From contig DASQGO010000027.1 in the NCBI GenBank assembly GCA_035632555.1, positions 1 to 13,943 of the forward strand: 13,943 bases of DNA. The letters run 5' to 3'. This stretch comes from 2-02-FULL-62-14 sp035632555 (GTDB lineage Bacteria > Nitrospirota > Nitrospiria > Nitrospirales > Nitrospiraceae). Of the stretch, positions 6,859 to 11,973 are shown piece by piece. Each line of letters opens with the position of its first letter. The stretch's first letter is position 1. The notes below the pieces were generated by a model. It made no database searches. It was not told the origin of the DNA and saw only the letters and a list, made by a program, of their open reading frames with translations. The position numbers were made by a program, and so were the translations under genes.

Positions 6859-7455
6859 ATGGTGAACAAGACCGCCGGCCTGGTTCTGCTGCTGGTCACC
6901 TGGTTCATCGCATCAGCCGCACCGGCGCAGCAGGCTCCTCACCCGCCCGCAGGCGGGCGCTCCTCGCCCGCGAAGGTCGGAGCTGTCATGGCGCTTCTGG
7001 CCACGTTCGAAGACTCCGGCACCCTGCCTTCCGAGAACAGTCCGAACGCCAACCGGCTGATCAAGGCCCTCATCCAATTCCAGTCCGCGTTCATGACCAG
7101 CGGACATCCGGCGGTCCAGCAATGGCTCCGCGAAGCCTTCACCGCAAAATTCGGCGACGCCGCGCCGCCGGCGTTGGAGGCTTTCCACGCCGGAGGATGG
7201 ACGTCGCAGGCGTTGGAAGCCGTCGTGGACTACGCCGCAGCCACGCCGGTCTGGAATGCGCCCGGCGTGACGGAGGGATTTCGCGCCTTCAATGTCGGCC
7301 GCGCCGATTTCGATCTGCTGGCACGGACCTTCACCGACGCGCGCACAGCTTTTTCAGCCAAGGGACAGGATGTGCACGAGGTGTACGCCGCCCGTCGGAA
7401 GACGATGCCGGGTGCGCGGCAAGCACCGCGTGACGAGCGGCCGGGAAGTCTGTAG
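6859..7455 (+). CDS. secreted hypothetical protein, 198 aa
   Basis: The N-terminus has Lys4, a hydrophobic core (AGLVLLLVTWFIASAA) and a likely signal peptidase I site after APA (residue 23), giving a periplasmic or secreted protein. The mature part starts with a proline-rich linker and then looks helical (VGAVMALLATFED, ANRLIKALIQFQSAFMTS, AVQQWLREAFTAKFG, SQALEAVVDYAAATP). No cysteine pair, lipobox or catalytic motif is visible, and I do not recognise a family. It begins four bases after the nucleotidyltransferase stop, so it is probably the last gene of that operon. Its TAG is part of the -10 box of the next promoter. Confidence 0.75.
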   Translation: MVNKTAGLVLLLVTWFIASAAPAQQAPHPPAGGRSSPAKVGAVMALLATFEDSGTLPSENSPNANRLIKALIQFQSAFMTSGHPAVQQWLREAFTAKFGDAAPPALEAFHAGGWTSQALEAVVDYAAATPVWNAPGVTEGFRAFNVGRADFDLLARTFTDARTAFSAKGQDVHEVYAARRKTMPGARQAPRDERPGSL

Positions 7456-7458
7456 AAT
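7430..7458 (+). promoter_or_regulatory. promoter for the Lrp/AsnC-domain gene
   Basis: GTGACG (7430-7435) and TAGAAT (7453-7458) are separated by 17 nt. The -10 box includes the TAG stop codon of the upstream gene. A start near 7465 leaves a leader of about 50 nt with GAGGAG ahead of the ATG at 7515. Confidence 0.5.
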
Positions 7459-7514
7459 GGTCCCGGGGTGCCGACGCTGCCCCTTGCTGCTCACGCTCAA
7501 TCGAGGAGACTGCC

Positions 7515-7751
7515 ATGGCGACCAAAGCCTACATTCTGATCAAGGTCAAAACGGGCAAGACCAAGGACGCGGTCAAGGCGCTCCGGAAAATTCCCGGCGT
7601 CGAACGGGCCGACCCCTGCTTCGGACGGCCGGACGTGTTCGTGTTCGTCGAGGTGGGCGATGAAAAGGCGCTGTCAGACGTGGTGATCTCGAAGATTCAC
7701 ACGATCGACGGCGTGGAAGAAACCGACACGCACATCGTTGCCGACGCGTGA
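7515..7751 (+). CDS. stand-alone Lrp/AsnC ligand-binding (RAM) domain protein
   Basis: The 78-aa protein is a single RAM/ACT-like domain: AYILIKVKTGKTKDAVKAL, then GVERADPCFGRPDVFVFVEV, then ISKIHTIDGVEETDTHIVAD. This is the effector-binding and oligomerising half of Lrp/AsnC regulators without the DNA-binding helix-turn-helix. Such proteins form ring-shaped oligomers that bind amino acids or related ligands; their targets are mostly unknown. GAGGAG ends six to seven bases before the ATG, a good ribosome-binding site. The gene appears monocistronic, with its own promoter and a new promoter downstream. Confidence 0.9.
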   Translation: MATKAYILIKVKTGKTKDAVKALRKIPGVERADPCFGRPDVFVFVEVGDEKALSDVVISKIHTIDGVEETDTHIVADA

Positions 7752-7782
7752 AGTCTCCCCGCATGAACAGGCAACTGTAGGC

Positions 7783-7802
7783 AATTCCGGTCCGAATTTT
7801 TA
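7783..7802 (+). terminator. weak candidate terminator after the Lrp/AsnC-domain gene
   Basis: A short inverted repeat, AATTC (7783-7787) and GAATT (7794-7798), with a six-base loop leads into a run of T residues. The five-base, AT-rich stem is weak, so this is only a candidate. Confidence 0.25.
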
Positions 7803-7804
7803 TC

Positions 7805-7834
7805 TTTTCACCGCGCGGCCGGCCGCGTTATAGT
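7805..7834 (+). promoter_or_regulatory. sigma70-type promoter for the dienelactone-hydrolase-like operon
   Basis: TTTTCA (7805-7810) and TATAGT (7829-7834) are separated by 18 nt. The spacer holds a 14-bp perfect palindrome. A start near 7841 leaves a 40-nt leader with GGAG ahead of the ATG at 7881. Confidence 0.55.
7814..7827. repeat. 14-bp perfect palindrome in the promoter spacer, candidate operator
   Basis: CGCGGCCGGCCGCG reads identically on both strands and lies exactly between the -35 and -10 boxes, where a dimeric repressor would block RNA polymerase. In GC-rich DNA such a palindrome can also arise by chance, and it overlaps restriction-site-like GGCCGGCC. Confidence 0.4.
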
Positions 7835-7880
7835 ACGCCCCGTTTGCAGCACTGATGCATCAGCCGGATCACGGAGATTC

Positions 7881-8699
7881 ATGATTGAACGAACCGCCCC
7901 TTTCACGCTCCGGCAGGTTGGCACGGGAACCGCCCGGTTTCCCAGCGTGGGCCCGATCCCGACGGCCACTGACATGGCCGTGGACCCCTATATCCTGACG
8001 CGCATCTCGAAATCGGCGCATGTCGAGGCTCTGCTCTTCTGGCCGCAGGAAAAAGGCGTCTACCCCGGCATCGTCATCCTGCATGAGTCCTGGGGACTCA
8101 ACGTGCAGATCAAGGACCTGGCCAACCGGCTGGCCTGCGAGGGTTATGCCGTCATCGTACCGAATCTCTACACGCGGCAGGGCGGCATGGTCACGGCGAA
8201 CGCCGAGGCGGCCGGCATGCTGATGGCCCGCGCCAAGGAGGCCGACCTGCTGCAGGACATCAACCAGTGCTGCGAATTTCTCAACACCCGGGACTATGTG
8301 CGGCGCAACATCCACGGCGTGATCGGCTTCGGCGACATGGGCGGCACGCTGGCCATCAAATTCGCAGGCCAGCGCAAACGCCTTCGCACGGCGGTCTCTT
8401 TTTATGGCACGCTCCGCCCGCCCTTCGATTTCCTCGGCACGCTGCACTGCCCGTTCCTGTACCACTGGGCCGGAGCCGACGAATCGGTGAACGCGTCCGA
8501 CATCGAGCAGTTCCGCCAGGCCGCCCAGGAACAGGGCAAGCCTGTCACCATTCACAAGTATGACGGCGCCCCCCATGCGTTTTGCAACGAAACCCGCAAG
8601 GATGCCTACCGGGCCGGCGCGGCCCAGACAGCCTGGGACCGCACGATTGAATTCCTCAAGGAATCGTTCAAGGCCGATCTGCAGCAACCGGTAAAATGA
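7881..8699 (+). CDS. dienelactone hydrolase family protein with altered nucleophile elbow
   Basis: This 272-aa alpha/beta hydrolase belongs to the dienelactone hydrolase family. It shows GIVILHESWGLN (63-74, matching the family's HE.(F/W)GLN with Glu69), a YAVIVPNLY strand, the acid residue in GADESV (Asp200), and the catalytic histidine in YDGAPHAF (His232). The nucleophile elbow, usually GFCxGG, is GFGDMGG (149-155): the Cys is absent and Asp152 sits in the Sm-x-Nuc-x-Sm position. The protein may therefore use an Asp nucleophile, as haloalkane dehalogenases do, or be non-hydrolytic. About 35 N-terminal residues precede the core and there is no signal peptide, so it is cytosolic. The ATG is preceded by GGAG at close spacing. 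The stop overlaps the start of the next gene by four bases (ATGA). Confidence 0.85.
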   Translation: MIERTAPFTLRQVGTGTARFPSVGPIPTATDMAVDPYILTRISKSAHVEALLFWPQEKGVYPGIVILHESWGLNVQIKDLANRLACEGYAVIVPNLYTRQGGMVTANAEAAGMLMARAKEADLLQDINQCCEFLNTRDYVRRNIHGVIGFGDMGGTLAIKFAGQRKRLRTAVSFYGTLRPPFDFLGTLHCPFLYHWAGADESVNASDIEQFRQAAQEQGKPVTIHKYDGAPHAFCNETRKDAYRAGAAQTAWDRTIEFLKESFKADLQQPVK

Positions 8700-9121
8700 T
8701 TCCGCACGTGCTCGGATTCGCGCTCGTCCTCGCGCTGGCCGTTGCGCCGGCACGGGCCGGTGCGGCCGATCCGCCGCCGACCGATTCGATCATTGACGAT
8801 CAGCTTAAGGCGCAGAAATCGGCGGCGCGTCTGTGCGGCACCTGGCAGTGGACGATCCACAACCACAGGAATCATCAGGAACACAAAACCGTCATCGTGC
8901 TTCTGCCGCCCGGCACGCCGGCGCCTCCCGATATGCCACAGCCTGCCAAAATGGTCGTGATGGGCGACGCCGTGTACCTACGATGGGACTTTCAGGGAGG
9001 TTTTCAGGAAGACAGCATGCTGCTTGCCAATGAGGATCGGCGCCTGGAAGGAACCTTTACGAACAGCGCCGGCGACTGGGGCGCCATCACCGGCAAGCGC
9101 ATCGCCCCGTGCAGCAAGTAG
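8696..9121 (+). CDS. small secreted hypothetical protein, 141 aa
   Basis: The N-terminus is a signal peptide with a hydrophobic core (VLGFALVLALAVAPA) and a likely cleavage site after ARA (residue 21) or a few residues later. The mature protein of about 118 residues has two cysteines, Cys47 in LCGTWQW and Cys139 in APCSK, which could form a disulfide joining its ends. The sequence between them is beta-rich (KTVIVLLPPG, KMVVMGDAVYLRWDF, RRLEGTFTNSAGDWG), reminiscent of small lipocalin-like or beta-barrel domains, but I cannot assign a family. It overlaps the dienelactone-hydrolase-like gene (ATGA) and is thus in its operon. It ends five bases from the convergent DUF423 gene. Confidence 0.75.
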   Translation: MIPHVLGFALVLALAVAPARAGAADPPPTDSIIDDQLKAQKSAARLCGTWQWTIHNHRNHQEHKTVIVLLPPGTPAPPDMPQPAKMVVMGDAVYLRWDFQGGFQEDSMLLANEDRRLEGTFTNSAGDWGAITGKRIAPCSK

Positions 9122-9126
9122 GCCGA

Positions 9127-9513
9127 TTACTGCTGCTTCCAGTACTGCCGGGCCAGGGTTGCCCAGCCTGCGAGAAACAAGACTCCTCCGAGCGGCGTGA
9201 TCGCTCCCAGCCAGCGCACACCGGATAGAGCCAACACATACAGACTGCCGGAGAACAATACGATTCCGGCGGCGAACAGCCAGCCGGCAATGTGGAACGA
9301 TGCCTGCGGGTATTGGTGCGCCGCCCACCCGACCGCGAGCAGCGCCAGGGCATGATACATCTGGTAGCGGACGCCGGTTTCAAAGACCGCCAGCATATCC
9401 GGCGTCAAAATGGCTTTCAACGAATGGGACCCGAACGCGCCGAATGTGACAGACAACAAGGCGCACACAGCGCCGAGTGTGAAAAACAGACGGGACGCGC
9501 CCGGTTGACTCAC
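9127..9513 (-). CDS. DUF423 family small integral membrane protein
   Basis: The 128-aa protein has four hydrophobic segments (about residues 9-27, 50-66, 72-92 and 98-120). It shows the DUF423 hallmarks GAFGSHSLK near residue 25 and FETGVRYQMYHALALL near 45-60. The family is widespread in bacteria and of unknown biochemical function. The start is a GTG overlapping the DUF2934 stop as GTGA, which indicates translational coupling. Confidence 0.9.
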   Translation of the reverse strand: MSQPGASRLFFTLGAVCALLSVTFGAFGSHSLKAILTPDMLAVFETGVRYQMYHALALLAVGWAAHQYPQASFHIAGWLFAAGIVLFSGSLYVLALSGVRWLGAITPLGGVLFLAGWATLARQYWKQQ

Positions 9514-9731
9514 GAACCGGCCCGGCGGATTTCCGCCATGACGATCTGCTCCGCCTCGAGCCAGTCTTCCATTTCCCGGCCGCCGTGTCCGCGCCGCTCG
9601 TAGAGCTCGTAGGCTTTCAGCGCAATACGCCCGCGAATTTCGTCCGTCAGTTCAAGCGACTGTTGCTTGGGCTTGACTCTGGCCCTGGATAAAGGGTTCG
9701 AGGCGCGGGGCGATTTGGTGGGCTTTTTCAT
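9510..9731 (-). CDS. DUF2934 domain protein, 73 aa
   Basis: A basic N-terminal tail (MKKPTKSPRASN, then SRARVKPK) is followed by the DUF2934 core: RIALKAYELYERRGHGGRE, then EDWLEAEQIV. This short helical domain of unknown function is common in environmental bacteria. The ATG at 9731 is chosen over an upstream in-frame start because GGGAGG lies five bases before it. The lysine/arginine-rich tail could bind nucleic acid, but this is speculation. The gene overlaps the DUF423 gene by four bases. Confidence 0.87.
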   Translation of the reverse strand: MKKPTKSPRASNPLSRARVKPKQQSLELTDEIRGRIALKAYELYERRGHGGREMEDWLEAEQIVMAEIRRAGS

Positions 9732-9748
9732 GGCAGCCTCCCATGCTG

Positions 9749-9775
9749 AAAACCTCAAGGGTAAAACACTTGAGG
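9749..9775 (-). terminator. candidate intrinsic terminator after tRNA-Leu
   Basis: On the minus strand a 7-bp stem CCTCAAG / CTTGAGG (9769-9775 and 9753-9759) with a nine-base loop is followed directly by TTTT. It lies between the tRNA and the DUF2934 ribosome-binding site, so it probably ends the tRNA transcript. DUF2934 then needs either read-through or a promoter that I cannot find. Confidence 0.45.
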
Positions 9776-9840
9776 GGTTTATCCGGCCGCAATAATCACG
9801 ATAAACCGATGAAGAGCGGCCGGTACTCGCAAGCGTGGTC

Positions 9841-9929
9841 TGGTGCCGGAGCCCGGGATCGAACCGGGAGCCTCCTTACGGAGGGAGGGATTTTAAGTCC
9901 CTTGCGTCTGCCAGTTCCGCCACTCCGGC
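9841..9929 (-). tRNA. tRNA-Leu (UAA anticodon)
   Basis: The 89-nt sequence folds into a class II tRNA. The acceptor stem is GCCGGAG/CTCCGGC, the D stem is GCG/CGC, and the anticodon stem AGGGA/TCCCT has loop CTTAAAA (anticodon TAA). A long variable arm CCTCC-GTAA-GGAGG follows, then a T arm CCCGG-TTCGATC-CCGGG, discriminator A, and an encoded CCA at 9841-9843. The long variable arm, anticodon and A73 all agree with leucine. Confidence 0.97.
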
Positions 9930-9946
9930 GAGGCAATGTGCCCGTG

Positions 9947-9975
9947 ACTCTACACCTGGCATGGAAGACGGTCAA
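9947..9975 (-). promoter_or_regulatory. promoter for tRNA-Leu
   Basis: On the minus strand TTGACC (9970-9975) and TAGAGT (9947-9952) are separated by 17 nt. The predicted start is about 10 nt before the mature tRNA 5' end, as is usual for a short processed leader. Confidence 0.55.
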
Positions 9976-9983
9976 TAGAATGG

Positions 9984-10016
9984 AAACGGCCTGCGTGGAA
10001 CACACGCAGGCCGTTT
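9984..10016 (-). terminator. strong hairpin terminator after the YtxH gene
   Basis: A 14-bp perfect stem (9984-9997 with 10003-10016; arms begin AAACGGCC and end GGCCGTTT) closes a five-base loop. It lies 28 nt past the YtxH stop codon and just upstream of the tRNA promoter. The T run is only three bases, so termination may be partial or Rho-assisted. The symmetric A and T ends would let it act on either strand. Confidence 0.6.
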
Positions 10017-10044
10017 CTGCAGGGATCGCGACTGAAGGGTCGGA

Positions 10045-10302
10045 TTAGACTGCGATCAGGCGCCGCACGTCCTTTTTCGCCAGCCAGGACTTCCCCGACT
10101 CCACCGCATGGGTAAGACCCGCCTTGATATCCCGGCCATAGCGCAGGGCCTGCACTTCCGCCCGCCTGGCGTAGCGCTTGATCTGCCGGCGCGTTTCCAC
10201 GCCCGGCTGCGGCGCATAGAGCAGGCCTAAGGCCGCTCCGATGGCCGCGCCGCCCATCACCAAACCCGCGATCTTCGCTGCATCACGTCCTGTGTACATC
10301 AT
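10045..10302 (-). CDS. YtxH domain-containing membrane-anchored protein
   Basis: The 85-aa protein has a glycine/alanine-rich membrane segment (KIAGLVMGGAAIGAALGLL, residues 10-28) followed by YAPQPGVETRRQIKRYARRA, the typical YtxH layout of one anchor and a basic amphipathic helix. YtxH proteins are often general-stress or cell-envelope proteins of unknown activity. The start is set by a strong GGAGG five bases before ATGATG. The gene is flanked by its own promoter and hairpin terminator and so is probably monocistronic. Confidence 0.88.
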   Translation of the reverse strand: MMYTGRDAAKIAGLVMGGAAIGAALGLLYAPQPGVETRRQIKRYARRAEVQALRYGRDIKAGLTHAVESGKSWLAKKDVRRLIAV

Positions 10303-10361
10303 GAGAACCTCCTTGTTGTGACTGTCTCGTGATTCTTCCGAGTCATCACTCTCTTGATTTC

Positions 10362-10390
10362 ACTGTAACGCAGAATACGTGCCATGTGAA
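10362..10390 (-). promoter_or_regulatory. promoter for the YtxH gene
   Basis: On the minus strand TTCACA (10385-10390) and TACAGT (10362-10367) are separated by 17 nt. The leader to the ATG is about 50 nt. The gap 10303-10579 between the YtxH gene and lgt is more AT-rich than the surrounding genes. Apart from the two promoters I see no gene or structured RNA in it. Confidence 0.45.
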
Positions 10391-10532
10391 CGGTTCAGAT
10401 AACATCACAAGAAAACAACGGGTTATCAGTGGTACACGGACAAAACACGGCGCACGTACCCTGTTCCATTTTCACAACACAGTCACAGTCTCCGTTTCAG
10501 AAACACGACAGAGGCGCGTTCCATTCGCAGAC

Positions 10533-10562
10533 TTGCCAAATCAAGGGCGTGCACCGTACTAT
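10533..10562 (+). promoter_or_regulatory. possible promoter for lgt
   Basis: TTGCCA (10533-10538) and TACTAT (10557-10562) are separated by 18 nt. Transcription would start near 10569, leaving about 10 nt before the lgt ATG at 10580 and no room for a normal ribosome-binding site. Confidence 0.4.
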
Positions 10563-10579
10563 GCTGTCCATTGCTCACC

Positions 10580-11389
10580 ATGACTTCGCTGCTAATCTCC
10601 ATTCCATATCCCAATATTGATCCGGTGTTCTTCCGCGTAGGCCCGCTGGCATTCCGCTGGTACGGGCTCATGTACCTGTTGGGGCTGACGGCGGCCTATT
10701 TTTTGATCAGAAGCCGTGCCGCCGCCAGGCAGATTGCGCTCTCTGCGGACCAACTCTACGACCTGGTCGTCTACGCGGCCTTCGGCGTCTTTCTGGGAGG
10801 CCGGATCGGCTACACGCTGTTCTACAATTTCACATTTTACGCGGAGAATCCGCTGAAGATTTTTGCTGTCTGGGAAGGCGGAATGTCGTTCCATGGCGGC
10901 CTGATGGGAACGATCGTCGCGATCGTGTGGTTCTGCAGGCGGCGCGGCCTGCCGGTGTTTCCCATCGGTGACCTGGCAGCCCTCAGCGCCCCGATCGGGC
11001 TGGGGCTGGGACGGCTCGGCAATTTTATCAACGGCGAGCTCTATGGCCGTGCGACCGACGTGGACTGGTGCATGGAGTTCCCGACCGGAGGGGGCGTCTG
11101 CCGTCACCCGTCACAACTCTACGAAGCAGGATTGGAAGGCGTGCTGCTCTTCCTTGGACTCTGGGTGATCAGCCTCAGGCAAACCCCGCCCGGAACGATT
11201 TTCTGGAGCTTCATCACCGGCTATGGACTCTGCCGGCTGGTCGTGGAATTTTTCCGCGAACCCGACTACCACCTCGGCTACATCCTCGGCCCATTCACGA
11301 TGGGTCAACTCCTGAGCGCGCCGATGATTCTGCTGGGAGCCTTCATGGTGGCATGGGGATACCAGCAGAAGAATGGCCGGCCAAAGTAG
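10580..11389 (+). CDS. lgt: prolipoprotein diacylglyceryl transferase
   Basis: Lgt is the inner-membrane enzyme that moves diacylglyceryl from phosphatidylglycerol to the lipobox cysteine of prolipoproteins, the first step of lipoprotein maturation. The 269-aa protein has the usual multi-span layout. Conserved signatures are FRWYGLMY (25-32), GGRIGY (73-78), the SFHGGLMG motif with its essential histidine (103-110), GRLGNFINGELYGR (144-157, the Lgt signature), RHPSQLYEA (175-183) and EFFREPD (223-229). The ATG at 10580 is preferred over the in-frame TTG at 10571. No Shine-Dalgarno is visible at either, which fits the very short leader predicted by the upstream promoter. It is convergent with the metallopeptidase gene, three bases apart. 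Confidence 0.96.
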   Translation: MTSLLISIPYPNIDPVFFRVGPLAFRWYGLMYLLGLTAAYFLIRSRAAARQIALSADQLYDLVVYAAFGVFLGGRIGYTLFYNFTFYAENPLKIFAVWEGGMSFHGGLMGTIVAIVWFCRRRGLPVFPIGDLAALSAPIGLGLGRLGNFINGELYGRATDVDWCMEFPTGGGVCRHPSQLYEAGLEGVLLFLGLWVISLRQTPPGTIFWSFITGYGLCRLVVEFFREPDYHLGYILGPFTMGQLLSAPMILLGAFMVAWGYQQKNGRPK

Positions 11390-11392
11390 CCG

Positions 11393-11785
11393 CTAATACG
11401 GCATCTCGTCGTCGTCGAGACCAAAGTGGTGGCCGATCTCATGCGCCACCGTATCCTGGACTTCCTGGATCACTTCTTCCTTCGTCCGGCAGAGCCGTAG
11501 GATCGGCCCGCGGTAGATGATCACCCTGGCCGGCAGATGTCCGGCCGGATCGAAGAACGACTCCCCGCCCTTCGCAGTCCCGGTGTAGAGGCCGAGTAAA
11601 TCGTCTTCCGACTCCAGCTCCATCTCGTCCAGCACATCCCGTGTCGGTTCTTCCTCAACGACGACCGAAATATTGTCCAGCAGGCGGCGGTAGGAGGATG
11701 GCAGGCGCTGGACGGCCTTTCGAACCAGCGCTTCGAACTCCTCGGGACTGACAGAGAGCGCCGGTGCGCGCTTGCGGCGGGGCAT
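11393..11785 (-). CDS. zincin-type (MMP-like) metallopeptidase family protein, 130 aa
   Basis: The C-terminus carries the zinc motif AHEIGHHFGLDDDEMPY. His115 and His119 would bind zinc, Glu116 is the general base, and an Asp at about 125 lies where the third ligand of HExxHxxGxx(H/D) enzymes is found. The whole protein fits the small bacterial Zincin_1 family (about 120-130 residues): an N-terminal helix (PEEFEALVRKAVQRLP), a strand (ISVVVEEEP), LLGLYTG, ARVIIYRGPILRLC, and a helix leading to the zinc site. The natural substrate is unknown. The ATG at 11785 is two bases after the stop of the 55-aa gene; a longer in-frame upstream extension would run over that gene and does not look coding. 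There is no signal peptide, so it is cytosolic. Confidence 0.9.
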   Translation of the reverse strand: MPRRKRAPALSVSPEEFEALVRKAVQRLPSSYRRLLDNISVVVEEEPTRDVLDEMELESEDDLLGLYTGTAKGGESFFDPAGHLPARVIIYRGPILRLCRTKEEVIQEVQDTVAHEIGHHFGLDDDEMPY

Positions 11786-11787
11786 GC

Positions 11788-11955
11788 TCAGTGATGACCG
11801 CGCGTCGGGTTGAAGAAATCTCCGGGCTTCGAAGTGGCCCGCGCATCGCCATATTCGCGGAACGCCGGCGAAGACCAGATCACCGTATTGCCGGGAACCA
11901 AGTTCGCCGCCTCGATAAAGTGCTTGCGCGTCCCCTTTATGCCCTTCGCAATCAT
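11788..11955 (-). CDS. overlooked small protein, 55 aa, between nuclease and metallopeptidase genes
   Basis: The frame opens at ATG 11955 and ends TGA at 11788. It reads MIAKGIKGTRKHFIEAANLV, then a middle with VIWSSPAFREYGDARAT, and ends KPGDFFNPTRGHH. The composition is protein-like, with a basic N-terminal helix, a WSSPAFREYG segment and a His-rich end. AAGGA abuts the ATG, so ribosome binding is uncertain. It fills the gap between the AddA-like stop (18 nt upstream) and the metallopeptidase start (two nt downstream) almost exactly, which argues that it is a real member of the operon. I do not recognise a family. Confidence 0.65.
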   Translation of the reverse strand: MIAKGIKGTRKHFIEAANLVPGNTVIWSSPAFREYGDARATSKPGDFFNPTRGHH

Positions 11956-11973
11956 TCCTTAGTCCATTTGTTG

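Noticed and set aside
10396..10430. Inverted GATAAC / GTTATC arms in the YtxH-lgt gap
   Set aside because: Only six base pairs with an 18-base spacer; too weak to call a structure or operator without comparison.
10329..10583. Plus-strand open frame of 84 codons before lgt
   Set aside because: Non-ATG start, no ribosome-binding site, and a composition rich in Thr, His and Asn unlike the neighbouring genes. It lies over two promoters and overlaps the lgt start.
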